A DNA stretch of 64,000 bases from JBBARC01 sp040400005 (GCA_040400005.1 JBBARC010000002.1:66244-130243), one strand, 5' to 3'; shown: positions 18,812 through 27,470, counted from the stretch's first letter. Translations and numbers: made by a program. The notes: generated from the sequence alone by a model not told the origin.

Positions 18812-20233
18812 TTGTTTCGTATCACGATATTTTTTCTGACAGCTCTCTGGGCACTTTTGGCGCACCAGCCAGCTCACTCAGCCCCACGCGGTGGCTTCAA
18901 ACATGTGATCATCATTTTTCAGGAAAACCGCACACCGGATAATTTGTTTGGCAGCAACCCCACTTTCGAGCCAGGGGTGGATATCGCCAGCTCTGGCATT
19001 ACCTCGCACGGCAAAACGGTGGCGCTATCGCCAACACCACTGGCGCAATGCTACGATCTTGGCCATAATCATCTATCGTTTACCAATATGTTCAACTACG
19101 GCGCCGACAAGGTTGCGGCTACCGCCAGCACGGGCTGCAAGATACCGCTAAATCCTGCCTACAAATATGTCGACAATCGCAGCGCTACGGTGCAGCCTTA
19201 TTTCGATCTCGCGAGCAATTTCGGTTTTGCCAACCGGATGTTTCAAACCAACCAGGGCCCAAGTTTTCCAGCCCACCAGTTTATCTTTGGCGGCACTTCC
19301 GCGCCCAGCGCAGACAGCCCACTATTTGCGGCAGAAAACCCGCACAAAAACGCAGCTCTTACCACCGGCGTCGGCTGTGCCACGACCCATACTGCTGCGG
19401 TCGCCGTGATCAATGCCCAGGGCAGTGAAACAGCTAACCTGCCAATCCACCCATGTTTCATCCGCCCAACCCTGGCGGATACGCTCGATGCTGCCGGTCT
19501 ATCGTGGCATTACTATGCTGCCAGCCCAAATTCAATTTGGACTGCGCCAAACGCGATCGGCGCGATCTGTCAGGCCAAGCACGTCGCCGGCACGCTACAA
19601 TGCACCGGGTCGAGCTGGGTTAAAAACGTTGCGGCAAACAATTCCAACCAGATTTTGACCGATATTGCCAACTGCCAGTTGCCTGCGGTTGCCTGGGTAA
19701 CACCGTCTGCCGCTAATTCGGATCATCCAAACACCGGTGCAACAGGCACTGGGCCGCAATGGGTTGCCAGCATCGTCAATGCCGTGGGCAGCCAAGCTGC
19801 CTGCAGCCACGGCGAGAGCTATTGGAAAGATACGGCTATACTGATCACCTGGGATGATTGGGGCGGCTGGTTCGATCACGTCAAACCACCCCCAGCGCCG
19901 GTTGCACCAGCCTGGGGGGCTGGGTATGTCTATGGCTTTCGCGTGCCGCTGATCGTGGTTTCTGCTTACACCCCGCCGCATTATGTCAGCAACACTGTCT
20001 ATGATTTCGGCAGCCTGCTGTATTTTACCGAGCAGAATTTTCACCTTGGATTTATTGGTGCGGGCAACAGTATTTATGGTAATTACGCAGATTTTGCCGC
20101 GGCCCCGCGCGGCCGCATGGCAGAATTCTTTTCCCTCATAACGGCGCGCCCCTTTACCCCGATCGCCAGCCTGCGCACTGCCCAGAGTTTTATCAACGAG
20201 GCCCCGTCATCTGCGCCGCCGGACAATGACTGA
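18812..20233 (+). CDS. Secreted acid phosphatase / phosphoesterase family protein (AcpA-like)
   Basis: A phosphoesterase-superfamily enzyme exported by a Sec signal. The frame opens at a GTG (18692), but I prefer the TTG at 18812: it has GGAGA 8 bases upstream and gives a clean signal peptide (FRITIFFLTALWALLAHQ then PAHSA). The product is then 473 aa. Superfamily motifs are VIIIFQENRTPDNLFG just after the signal, FPAHQFIFGGTS, and DDWGGWFDHVKPPPAP. It is a paralogue in the broad sense of the phospholipase C at 744, but lacks the C-terminal PLC domains, fitting the acid phosphatase AcpA subgroup. The stop codon lies inside a 23-bp inverted repeat. Confidence 0.85.
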   Translation: MFRITIFFLTALWALLAHQPAHSAPRGGFKHVIIIFQENRTPDNLFGSNPTFEPGVDIASSGITSHGKTVALSPTPLAQCYDLGHNHLSFTNMFNYGADKVAATASTGCKIPLNPAYKYVDNRSATVQPYFDLASNFGFANRMFQTNQGPSFPAHQFIFGGTSAPSADSPLFAAENPHKNAALTTGVGCATTHTAAVAVINAQGSETANLPIHPCFIRPTLADTLDAAGLSWHYYAASPNSIWTAPNAIGAICQAKHVAGTLQCTGSSWVKNVAANNSNQILTDIANCQLPAVAWVTPSAANSDHPNTGATGTGPQWVASIVNAVGSQAACSHGESYWKDTAILITWDDWGGWFDHVKPPPAPVAPAWGAGYVYGFRVPLIVVSAYTPPHYVSNTVYDFGSLLYFTEQNFHLGFIGAGNSIYGNYADFAAAPRGRMAEFFSLITARPFTPIASLRTAQSFINEAPSSAPPDND

Positions 20234-20294
20234 TACCAAGCCGCTTTGACGATAACCCTTCCATCGGCAATGCGGCTTGGTATCAGTCATTGTC
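20222..20294. repeat. 73-bp palindromic element with 23-bp perfect arms
   Basis: GACAATGACTGATACCAAGC plus CGC (20222-20244) is repeated in perfect reverse complement at 20272-20294 with a 27-base loop. The left arm includes the TGA stop of the phosphatase gene. There is no T-run after the right arm, so it is either an unusual terminator or an inserted repeat that supplied the present end of the gene (last residues PPDND). Confidence 0.85.
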
Positions 20295-20510
20295 TCGGCG
20301 CATCGGCCTTCGACCGGCCCCGCGCAAGCCCTCGACGACACCCTGGCCCGCCGCGAGCAGCGGGTGGCGTCCAAGGCGCTGACATTTCGCAGCGGTTGCA
20401 CGATGTATTGCGCCCAAATTGCTGCCCGGGTGGAGGCGATCGTGGCAACGCGGGCTGCTATGCCTGCACAGTCGGTGCCGAGGGGAGGGGAGATGTCTAG
20501 TTTGCGTTGA
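20277..20510 (+). CDS. Possible small hypothetical protein, 77 aa
   Basis: A TTG-initiated frame that begins inside the right arm of the palindrome. From about residue 10 it shows protein-like codon use (GC-rich third positions; fragments ALDDTLARREQRVASKAL and RSGCTMYCAQIAARVEAIV). There is no good ribosome site. It could be a fragment of a larger gene cut by the palindromic element, or a chance frame. No family recognised. This is the only candidate in the 369 bp between the phosphatase and the SDR. Confidence 0.25.
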   Translation: MVSVIVSAHRPSTGPAQALDDTLARREQRVASKALTFRSGCTMYCAQIAARVEAIVATRAAMPAQSVPRGGEMSSLR

Positions 20511-20602
20511 CACCGGCCGTGCGCCACCTTGCCTTTGCCGTGGCAGCGCCCCACCTTGGCGATGATCCCGGGATCAATGGCGGGACGCTGGGGGACGCAG
20601 GC

Positions 20603-21337
20603 ATGGCCGTTACAAAAACCTGTTTGGTGGTGGGCGCCGGGGTCGGGGTTGGCAGCGCCATTGCACGCGCGTTTGCAGCCGAAGGCTACACCGTGTGCCT
20701 ATCCCGGCGGGCGCGGAATTTGGCGGCGTTGGAAGATCTGGCGGCAAGTATCCGCGATAATGGCGGGCAGGCGTTTGCCTATGGGGTGGACGCGCGTGAG
20801 GAAACCGCGGTGGTGGCGCTGATCGACCGCATCGAGGCCGATCATGGGCCGTTAGAGGTGCTGGTGTTTAACGTCGGTGCCAATGTGTGGTTTCCGATCA
20901 CCGAAACCACCACACGGGTTTACACCAAAGTGTGGGAAATGGCGGCCTTGGGCGGGTTCATTGCCGGGCGCGAGGCGGCGCGGGTGATGTTGCCGCGCGG
21001 GCGGGGTACCATTCTGTTTACCGGCGCCACGGCCAGCGTGCGCGGCCGGGCGGAATTTTCGGCGTTTGCCGGGGCCAAACATGCGTTGCGGGCGTTGGCG
21101 CAAAGCCTATGCCGGGAATTGGGGCCGCAGGGCATTCACGTGGCGCATGTGATTATTGACGGCATGATTGATGGTGCGTTCGCCCGCAGTAACTTTGCCG
21201 ATATCGACGCCCGCCTGGCGCGTGGCGAGATTTTGGACCCGGCTGAAATTGCGCGCAATTATGTCTGGTTGCATAATCAGGGCCGGTCGGCGTGGACACA
21301 TGAAATGGATTTACGGCCATGGAGCGAAATCTGGTGA
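20603..21337 (+). CDS. SDR family oxidoreductase
   Basis: A 244-aa short-chain dehydrogenase/reductase. The start at 20603 follows GGGGGAC; the frame is open further upstream without similarity. The Rossmann glycine motif is GAGVGVGSAIA at residues 9-19, followed by SRRARN, which suggests NADP(H) preference. The NAG-like position reads NVGAN. The usual YxxxK tetrad is altered: the equivalent stretch is FSAFAGAKHAL (Phe in place of Tyr, Lys present), with TGATASVRG carrying the Ser. The missing Tyr makes this a divergent member whose catalysis is uncertain. First of three overlapping genes with the DsbA-fold and thioesterase proteins. Confidence 0.88.
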   Translation: MAVTKTCLVVGAGVGVGSAIARAFAAEGYTVCLSRRARNLAALEDLAASIRDNGGQAFAYGVDAREETAVVALIDRIEADHGPLEVLVFNVGANVWFPITETTTRVYTKVWEMAALGGFIAGREAARVMLPRGRGTILFTGATASVRGRAEFSAFAGAKHALRALAQSLCRELGPQGIHVAHVIIDGMIDGAFARSNFADIDARLARGEILDPAEIARNYVWLHNQGRSAWTHEMDLRPWSEIW

Positions 21338-21948
21338 CCAAAGTTACCCACAAAACCATCGCGTTTTTCTTCGATTTCGCCAGCCCAAATGCGTATATGG
21401 CGTATCGGGTGTTGCCCGGGATTGCGGCACGCAATGGCGCCACCATTCATGCCATTCCGTGTTTGCTGGGCGGGATTTTTAAGGCCACCGGCAACCAGGC
21501 ACCGATGCTGGCGTTTGCCGGGGTGCAGGGCAAGCTAGATTACGAAATGCTGGAAATGCAGCGCTTTATTAAAAAGCACCATTTAACCGCGTATCAGTTT
21601 AACCCGCATTTTCCAGTCACCACCTTGCTTGCCATGCGCGGGGCGATTTCGGCGCGCCACCATGATGTGGCGGCCGCCTACGATGAAGCGATGTTTTGCG
21701 CTATGTGGGAACGCGGCTTAAAGCTGGATGACGCGCAGGTGTTTGAACAGGTTTTGCGCGAAGCCGGTTTGCCAGTGGACGTAATTATGGCCGATTGCCA
21801 TAGCCCATCGATTAAGGCGGAGCTTGTAGCGAACACCGAAGATAGCGTTGCCCGCGGGGCGTTTGGTATCCCCACGTTCATGATTGGGCGCGAGATGTTC
21901 TTTGGCAAGGAACGTTTGGGCCAAGTAGAAGAAGCATTGCACGCATGA
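21319..21948 (+). CDS. DsbA-fold protein, 2-hydroxychromene-2-carboxylate isomerase family
   Basis: A 209-aa cytosolic thioredoxin-fold protein of the HCCA isomerase/kappa GST group. It starts with KTIAFFFDFASPNAYMAYRV, in which Ser of ASP replaces the CxxC of true DsbA, as expected for a glutathione-dependent isomerase. The C-terminal part reads GAFGIPTFMIGREMFFGKERL, the cis-Pro region. It starts 19 bp inside the SDR gene (or at GTG 21334, overlapping its stop) and overlaps the thioesterase by 4 bp. The natural substrate is unknown; the neighbours suggest a small aromatic or CoA-linked catabolic step. Confidence 0.88.
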   Translation: MERNLVTKVTHKTIAFFFDFASPNAYMAYRVLPGIAARNGATIHAIPCLLGGIFKATGNQAPMLAFAGVQGKLDYEMLEMQRFIKKHHLTAYQFNPHFPVTTLLAMRGAISARHHDVAAAYDEAMFCAMWERGLKLDDAQVFEQVLREAGLPVDVIMADCHSPSIKAELVANTEDSVARGAFGIPTFMIGREMFFGKERLGQVEEALHA

Positions 21949-22736
21949 CCCCGTTTTCGGATTTGTTTGCCGCCATCAGCGAAGATGGCGTAGGTGTTCG
22001 TGCGCATGTACCGCAAGATTGGCGCCAGGGGCGCACAACGTTCGGCGGCATGACGGCGGCCTTGTGTGTGGCGGCGGCAGAAAAAATGGTGCCGGATTTG
22101 CCCCCCCTGCGATCGGCGCAGTTTGCCTTTGTGGGGCCCGCCGGCGGCGATGTGGTGATGACGCCCAGTGTTTTGCGGCGCGGTAAATCGAGTGTGTTTA
22201 TCAGTGTTGATTTGGCCGGTGAAGCAGGCTTAGCAACCCGCGCAATTTTGAGTTTTGGCGCCGCCCGCGAGAGTAGTATTTCGTACCGGGCACGGCCGAT
22301 GCCGGCGATGCCGGCGCCGGACGATTGCGCGCCGCTTTTTAGATCAGGCCAAGGGCCGGTGTTTTTACAGCATTTTGCGGCCTTGCAGGCAGGCGGCGGC
22401 GCGCCGATCAGCGGGGCGGCAATACCGCAGTTTTTGTTGTGGTTAAAGCATAACGATGCGCGCGCCATGGCCAGCCTACCGGGGTTGATTGCCTTAGCCG
22501 ATGCGCCACCGCCGGCGGCCTTGGCGATGTTTCGCGCACCCGCACCGATTAGTACCGTGACGTGGTCGATTGATATGGTGGATGCGCAGGCCGCATTGGA
22601 TGACGATGGCTGGCTGTTGATGCAGAGTTTGGGTGAGGATGCGCGCGACGGATATAGCTCGCAAGATATGGCGATTTGGACCGAGGCCGGCACACTGGTG
22701 TTGCTGGCGCGCCAGGTGATTGCGATTTTTGCTTGA
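21945..22736 (+). CDS. Acyl-CoA thioesterase family protein (double hotdog)
   Basis: A 263-aa protein of the TesB-like thioesterase superfamily, two hotdog domains in one chain. The first has RTTFGGMTAALCVAAAEK and RSAQFAFVGPAGGDVVMTP (residues 25-75). The second ends with TWSIDMVDAQAALDDDGWLL, SLGEDARDGYSSQDMAIWTE and GTLVLLARQ, a usual pattern in this group. It would hydrolyse acyl-CoA in the cytosol. The start overlaps the upstream gene's stop as ATGA. It is last in the operon; half of a palindromic element follows 26 bp after the stop. Confidence 0.88.
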   Translation: MTPFSDLFAAISEDGVGVRAHVPQDWRQGRTTFGGMTAALCVAAAEKMVPDLPPLRSAQFAFVGPAGGDVVMTPSVLRRGKSSVFISVDLAGEAGLATRAILSFGAARESSISYRARPMPAMPAPDDCAPLFRSGQGPVFLQHFAALQAGGGAPISGAAIPQFLLWLKHNDARAMASLPGLIALADAPPPAALAMFRAPAPISTVTWSIDMVDAQAALDDDGWLLMQSLGEDARDGYSSQDMAIWTEAGTLVLLARQVIAIFA

Positions 22737-22761
22737 GGGTTTACAGGCAAGGTTAAGTTTA

Positions 22762-22812
22762 AGGTCAGAATTTTCTTTTTCTGAAGAAAAAGAAACAAAA
22801 AGACTTTTTTGT
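22762..22812. repeat. Nested palindromic element, copy B (one arm)
   Basis: Contains CTTTTTCTGAAGAAAAAG with GTCAGAATTT before it, as in copy A, then AAACAAAAAGACTTTTTTG. The second arm is not recognisable, so this is a partial copy. It lies between convergent thioesterase and methyltransferase genes, where it could terminate the former. Confidence 0.75.
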
Positions 22813-22936
22813 TTGAGGTTGGGGGTTTGTGGCGGTGTGCGCCGAGGAGGGGGCGCTTTGCTTACCCGCCTACAATTTTTTCTTTTATATACCTAAAGCT
22901 TTGCTGTCTTGGGTGATTAACGGGGCGAGGCCGTCG

Positions 22937-23548
22937 CTACAAACCATCGCCGGTGGCGGGGGTTGCAAAGCGGGTGCTGGGCATCAGCCAGCGCATCGCC
23001 TGACGCAACGCGGCCCGGCGAACGCGGCCGGCAACCCCCGAGTGTGGTTTGCGGAAGGCGCCGACAGTATCGCCCCAGGCGGCACTTTCGGGGTCGGGGT
23101 GGCCCCACCAATCGGTTGACACTTCCAGCATTTCCACCCCGCCCCAAGCGGCCAACGCGCGGTAACCATCGGGGTAGAAACGCCAGCAATCGACCGGGTA
23201 GCGATGCTCGGCGCCGCGCGACGGGGCGATGAGGAAAATTAGGCCGCCGGGGCGGGTGAGACGGATCATCTCCAGAAAAGTCATCCAGAAAAATTCGACG
23301 TGCTCATAAGTTTGGCCAGACACCACAATATCGGCGGCGTTCGCCGGTAGCGGGTAGCGATACGGGTCGGTTGCCACCAGATCGACATTGGGGCCGGCAG
23401 CGGCATCGATGCCGATGTAACGGAAGTTGGGGAAAATGGCGCGGTAACTGCCGTTCACATCGCAACTGCCGATATCCACCACGGTGCCGCCGGCCGGAGC
23501 GTGGCGGCTGGCCAGCAATTGCATAAAATCGAACGAGCCTTTGTGCAC
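22937..23548 (-). CDS. SAM-dependent methyltransferase, class I
   Basis: A 203-aa class I methyltransferase. I chose GTG at 23548 because GGGAG lies 7 bases upstream; the open frame extends far upstream but that part is nonsense. Motif I is VVDIGSCDVNGSYR (an acidic DIGS loop variant), the acidic end of strand 2 is YIGIDAAAGPNVD, and motif II reads ANAADIVVSGQTYEHVEFFW, with LTRPGGLIFLIAPS following. The region RYPVDCWRFYPDGYRAL is typical of a group seen next to glycan and lipid genes. Substrate unknown. Transcribed alone, convergent with the thioesterase. Confidence 0.85.
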   Translation of the reverse strand: MHKGSFDFMQLLASRHAPAGGTVVDIGSCDVNGSYRAIFPNFRYIGIDAAAGPNVDLVATDPYRYPLPANAADIVVSGQTYEHVEFFWMTFLEMIRLTRPGGLIFLIAPSRGAEHRYPVDCWRFYPDGYRALAAWGGVEMLEVSTDWWGHPDPESAAWGDTVGAFRKPHSGVAGRVRRAALRQAMRWLMPSTRFATPATGDGL

Positions 23549-23644
23549 TTTATAGCTCCCGTGGCGGGGGTAATCCCGCCGTCGCACGATCTTGCACGGG
23601 ACCCCGGTTAAAACAATCAGGGTTAAGGCCCCAATTTGCGCGCC

Positions 23645-23686
23645 CCCATCTTGGCACTCCCATCTTGGCACTCCCATCTTGGCACT
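23645..23686. repeat. 14-bp tandem repeat, 3 perfect units
   Basis: CCCATCTTGGCACT occurs three times back-to-back (23645-23658, 23659-23672, 23673-23686), followed by TTGGC. It lies between the divergent methyltransferase and sedolisin genes. Confidence 0.9.
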
Positions 23687-23818
23687 TTGGCAGCAAGCTA
23701 CCGCGTGCCCCCTGTCGGTGACGCGTGCCCCCTGGCCGGCACCCCAGTTTCCCCCTAACCTCCCCACCGTCAGCGTCGGCGATGTCCCCGCGCAAAAAAT
23801 CAACCGGAGTACCCCTAG

Positions 23819-25453
23819 ATGCACGCCAACTTGCGCAACACCACGGCCGGCGTTTGCGGCACCTTGCTCGCAATGCTGGCGCCCGCCGCCCACGCCGCCC
23901 CGCGCGCGACAATGGCAACCCAGATCCCGGCACTTGTCGCCCAAGGCAACGCCGCCTTTGCCGCCAGCGCGGCCGCAGATGCCCCCATGCACCTGGCAAT
24001 TTCGCTGCCGCTGCGCAACATGGCCGCCCTCGATGCCCTGCAACAGGATATCAGCAACCCGGCGAGCCCGAATTTCCGCCACTATATCTCGGCCGCCGAT
24101 TTTGCTACGCGCTTTGGTCCAAGCGGCGCCGATTACGAAGCGGCGGCGGATTTCTTCGAGGCCCAGGGCCTGACCGTTAGCGGCCGCAGCGCCAACCGTG
24201 TGTTGCTAGATATCGATGGCCGCACCGCCGACGTTGAACGTGTGTTTCATGTAAAAATCGGGATGTATCGCCACCCCACCGAACAGCGCCTGTTTATGGC
24301 CCCCGATCGTGCGCCAACGCTGGATTTGGCGGTGCCCGTGCAACAGGTGATCGGGCTTGATGATTTTGTCCGCCCGCATGCAAAATTTGTTCGTGGCAAC
24401 CAGCGCCCGCGCGCCGGCGGGAAGATCGGGTCTGGCCCCAACGGCCAGTTTACCGGCAACGACATGCGCAAAGCCTATTACCCCACCGGCACACTGACCG
24501 GCGCTGGCCAATCGATCGCGTTGTTTGAATTCGCCGGCTACAACATTGCTGACGTGAACAAGTTTTTCGCCAATGGTTACGGCCCGGCCAACACCGTGCC
24601 GGTGATCGGCGTTAAAACCGATAAAAAACCGCTTACCTGCACGGGCACGTGTGATGATGGCGAACAGGTGCTGGATATCGAATACGCCATATCGCTGGCC
24701 CCCGGCCTTGCCAGCGTGCGGGTTTATGTTGGCAGCATTGCCGAAGATATTCTCAATGCCATGGCCACCGACAATATCAGCAAAATCATTAGCAGCTCGT
24801 GGGGCTGGAGCGAGAATTTCGCCACCGACGATGCTATTTTCAAAGAATACGCGGTGCAGGGCCAAACCAACCTGACCGCCAGCGGCGATAATTCGTCGCT
24901 TGCCGCCAGCGGCCCGTGGCCGGAAGAAGATGCCAACATCGTGGCGGTTGGTGGCACCGATGTATCAACGCTCACCCCCGGCGGGGTATGGTCCGGCGAA
25001 ACCGGGTGGAGCGGTAGTGCTGGCGGCCCGTCGCTTGACGCGACCATTGCCATCACCCCGTACCAGGCGCTGGTTTCCAAAAACACGCTGGGGGCTTCAA
25101 CGACTCGCCGCAACGTGCCGGATATTGCGTTAAATTCGGATACCGACATGGAAATTTGCGCCAACGGCACGTGCAGCGGCGGCACCGGCGGCACCAGTTT
25201 TGCAAGCCCGATGTGGGCCGGCATTATTGCCATGGCTAACCAGCAGGCGGTGGCTGCCGGCAAGCCGGTGGTGGGCTTTATCAACCCCACCGTTTACGCG
25301 CTGGCGGCTGGCACCACTTACAAAAATCTATTTCATGATGTGCGGATTGGCAAAAGTGGCAAGTTCAGTGCTGGCATTGGCTACGATCTGGTGACCGGTG
25401 TTGGCAGCCCCAAAGGCCAGGCGTTTATCAACGCGCTGATCGCCGGGCATTAA
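23819..25453 (+). CDS. S53 family peptidase (sedolisin / kumamolisin-like) with propeptide
   Basis: A 544-aa secreted serine-carboxyl peptidase. A signal peptide occupies residues 1-26 (ending HAAPRA), then the pro-kumamolisin activation domain to about residue 190 (ISNPASPNFRHYISAADFAT; NRVLLDIDGRTADVERVF). In the mature domain Glu and Asp of the catalytic set are in DDGEQVLDIEYA (about 281 and 285), the oxyanion Asp lies near TASGDNSS, and the nucleophile Ser is in GGTSFASPMWAG (about 460). The C-terminal calcium-site region is LFHDVRIGKSGKFSAGIGYD. These enzymes self-activate and work at acid pH. It is monocistronic, with a clear hairpin after the stop. Confidence 0.95.
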   Translation: MHANLRNTTAGVCGTLLAMLAPAAHAAPRATMATQIPALVAQGNAAFAASAAADAPMHLAISLPLRNMAALDALQQDISNPASPNFRHYISAADFATRFGPSGADYEAAADFFEAQGLTVSGRSANRVLLDIDGRTADVERVFHVKIGMYRHPTEQRLFMAPDRAPTLDLAVPVQQVIGLDDFVRPHAKFVRGNQRPRAGGKIGSGPNGQFTGNDMRKAYYPTGTLTGAGQSIALFEFAGYNIADVNKFFANGYGPANTVPVIGVKTDKKPLTCTGTCDDGEQVLDIEYAISLAPGLASVRVYVGSIAEDILNAMATDNISKIISSSWGWSENFATDDAIFKEYAVQGQTNLTASGDNSSLAASGPWPEEDANIVAVGGTDVSTLTPGGVWSGETGWSGSAGGPSLDATIAITPYQALVSKNTLGASTTRRNVPDIALNSDTDMEICANGTCSGGTGGTSFASPMWAGIIAMANQQAVAAGKPVVGFINPTVYALAAGTTYKNLFHDVRIGKSGKFSAGIGYDLVTGVGSPKGQAFINALIAGH

Positions 25454-25464
25454 ACCAAACCAAC

Positions 25465-25490
25465 CGCCGCGCGGAAAAATTCGCGCGGCG
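25465..25490. terminator. Hairpin after the sedolisin gene
   Basis: A perfect 9-bp stem, CGCCGCGCG (25465-25473) with CGCGCGGCG (25482-25490), and an 8-base A/T-rich loop, 12 bases after the stop. Only TATTTGG follows, so the U-tract is weak. Confidence 0.65.
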
Positions 25491-25645
25491 TATTTGGCCC
25501 GGCCCTACCCAGTATGCTTATCCGCGCATGGTGCCTGGCCGGACGCCCCGTGCGTGGTTTCATTGCGCGCAGACCGCCGCCGCGCTGTGTGCAAATTTAC
25601 CGCACAGTTTTCGCCAAAAGGCGCTGCTGATGTGAAAGGGTGCGG

Positions 25646-25720
25646 TGGTGGGCACGGAGGGGGTCGAACCCTCGGCCATTCGATTAAAAGTCGAATGCTC
25701 TACCACTGAGCTACGTGCCC
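25646..25720 (-). tRNA. tRNA-Lys (anticodon TTT)
   Basis: Reads 5'-GGGCACG acceptor from 25720, D-arm GCTC/GAGC, anticodon stem TTCGA/TCGAA around the loop CTTTTAA, T-arm GAGGG/CCCTC with TTCGACC, acceptor CGTGCCC, discriminator A, and an encoded CCA at 25646-25648. The body is 72 nt. It lies antisense to the open 5' extension of the PhyH frame. Confidence 0.96.
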
Positions 25721-25782
25721 GCACCGGCGGTCTTCTAGCCGGTTTTGCTCATCAGTCAAACGGGGTGCTAGTAGCGTCCGCC

Positions 25783-26766
25783 ATGCACCAGCCGAGCCAA
25801 CCCCCGCACGATCAGCCCCCCTACCACTCCGCCTATGGTGGCCTGTGGATCGATCGCCCCGATTGGCCGCAAACCCTGGCAGCCCGTCTCGCTGCGGGCG
25901 CGATTACCCCGGCCTGTGCTGCCCTGGTCGAAGGTTTTGTGCGCGATGGCTTTGTTATTCTGAACAACGCAGCCCGCCCCGGCGCGGTTGATGCCTTTCA
26001 GGCGCAGATCAACCATGCATTTCGCGAGGGCCGCCCTGATGTGCTGTATCAACACCACGGGTCAACCCACAACCACGCCCTGACCAAGCCGGTGAACCGG
26101 CTAGGCACCCGCGTGGTCGATAGTTTTGTACCCCTGCCCCAGGCGCTCGACCTGTTCGCAAGCCCTGCCCTGCTGAGCTTTCTGTCGGCAATCTTTGCCG
26201 CCCCGCCGCTGCTGTTTCAAAGCCTCAGTTTCGACCAAGGGTCCCAGCAAGGGCTGCACCAGGATACCGCCTATGTGGTGGTGGATCACCCTTTAGAACT
26301 GGCCGCCTGCTGGATCGCCCTGCAAGATGTGCAACCAGGGTCGGGCGAGTTAATCTATGTACCGGGCAGCCACCGCTTCCCTGATTTTGCCTTTGGCGGG
26401 GCCAAAAAACACTGGCTTGCCACCACCGATGGCGACGCCGTGCACGTAGCTTGGTCGCGCTGGATACACGACGAAGCGGCACAACGCGGCCTAAGCGTGC
26501 GGCATTTTCTGCCGCACAAAGGCGATATCCTGATCTGGCATGCCGATTTGGCGCATGGCGGGGCGGCCGTTGAAAACCCAAACCTGACCCGCCAAAGCCT
26601 GGTTGGGCATTTCTGCCCGGCAACCCGCCGCCCGCGCTATTTCGACCACGGCGCCAAGCGTGACACCACACGCGAGGCTAACGGGCTATTTTATGCCAGC
26701 GAGCATTATAATCTGGCTAAGCGCCGGCGGCTTGTTAGGGTTTTGGATCGGTTGCGGGGGAAGTAA
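25783..26766 (+). CDS. Phytanoyl-CoA dioxygenase family protein (PhyH)
   Basis: A 327-aa Fe(II)/2-oxoglutarate-dependent dioxygenase. The metal ligands are His and Asp in LHQDTAYVV and the distal His in HADLAHGGAAVENP. The 2-oxoglutarate-binding Arg is probably that of NLTRQSLVGHF. ELAACWIALQDVQPGSGEL is the usual core strand pair. ATG at 25783 is the first start that avoids reading through the tRNA; its ribosome site is weak. The substrate is not predictable, since the family hydroxylates many small molecules. A palindromic element lies directly after the stop. Confidence 0.9.
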   Translation: MHQPSQPPHDQPPYHSAYGGLWIDRPDWPQTLAARLAAGAITPACAALVEGFVRDGFVILNNAARPGAVDAFQAQINHAFREGRPDVLYQHHGSTHNHALTKPVNRLGTRVVDSFVPLPQALDLFASPALLSFLSAIFAAPPLLFQSLSFDQGSQQGLHQDTAYVVVDHPLELAACWIALQDVQPGSGELIYVPGSHRFPDFAFGGAKKHWLATTDGDAVHVAWSRWIHDEAAQRGLSVRHFLPHKGDILIWHADLAHGGAAVENPNLTRQSLVGHFCPATRRPRYFDHGAKRDTTREANGLFYASEHYNLAKRRRLVRVLDRLRGK

Positions 26767-26774
26767 AGGTGAGT

Positions 26775-26908
26775 AAGAAACTTCTTTTCTGAAGAAAAGA
26801 AGCAAAAGACTTTTATGAATTTGGTGCGGCGAACGGGGTGGCAGCGTTACCCCTGACCTGCATGATAAAAGTCTTTTTGCTTCTTTTTCTTCAGAAAAAG
26901 AAGACTCT
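26775..26908. repeat. Nested palindromic element, copy C
   Basis: Full copy: the left arm has CTTCTTTTCTGAAGAAAAGAAG, the right arm CTTCTTTTTCTTCAGAAAAAG, and the core lies in the inverted orientation (its reverse complement reads GGGGTAACGCTGCCACC). It fills the gap between the convergent PhyH and cyclophilin stop codons almost exactly. Confidence 0.9.
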
Positions 26909-26913
26909 ACCCG

Positions 26914-27414
26914 TTACCCTATCTTAGCACTAACGATCTTATCGGGTGCACTCACCGAGCCGCTGGACCCGGCGCCGCGTTTGATTTGATCAACGTGATC
27001 CATGCCTTCGGTGACTTCGCCCCAAATGGTGTACTGGCCATCCAGGTGCGACGACGGCGCGAACATGATGAAAAACTGGCTGTTGGCGCTGTTCGGGTCA
27101 CCGGTGCGGGCGGCGCCCACGGTGCCGCGCAAAAATTTGGCAGTGCGGCTGAATTCAGCCGGCACATTGCCCAGCTTACTGCCACCGCTGCCGGTGCCGG
27201 TGGGGTCGCCACCTTGTGCCATAAAGCCTTCGATCACGCGATGAAACACCGTGCCATCATAAAAGCCTTCGCCGGCCAGTTGCTTCACCCGCGCCACGTG
27301 CTTGGGCGCCAAATCGGCACGCAGGCGGATCACCACAGTGCCGGTTTTTAGCTCCAGGTGCAGAAATTCGGGGGGGGTGCCGGTCTGGTTGGTGGGCGTG
27401 TCTGATTCGCTCAT
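26914..27414 (-). CDS. Peptidyl-prolyl cis-trans isomerase, cyclophilin type
   Basis: A 166-aa single-domain cyclophilin that speeds cis-trans isomerisation of X-Pro bonds. The active-site set is present: FHRVIEGFMAQGGDPTGTG (Arg, Phe, Met, Gln), FLRGTVGAARTGDPNSANS and SQFFIMFAPSSHLDGQYT, with His at the usual ring position. There is no signal peptide, so it is cytosolic. The start at 27414 has GAAGGGA upstream; the longer open frame runs through a 22-bp tandem repeat and is not coding. Monocistronic. Confidence 0.95.
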   Translation of the reverse strand: MSESDTPTNQTGTPPEFLHLELKTGTVVIRLRADLAPKHVARVKQLAGEGFYDGTVFHRVIEGFMAQGGDPTGTGSGGSKLGNVPAEFSRTAKFLRGTVGAARTGDPNSANSQFFIMFAPSSHLDGQYTIWGEVTEGMDHVDQIKRGAGSSGSVSAPDKIVSAKIG

Positions 27415-27470
27415 AAATCGTCCCTTCGATTGATGCGCCCGGTCTACCAGCGCTGCATGATCAGGTCGAG

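Noticed and set aside
23549..24082. Long N-terminal extension of the methyltransferase frame
   Set aside because: It is the reverse of the sedolisin signal/propeptide region and the tandem repeat; a GTG with a good ribosome site at 23548 gives the normal family start.
25645..25782. N-terminal extension of the PhyH gene
   Set aside because: The extension is read antisense through tRNA-Lys, so it is not a natural protein part.
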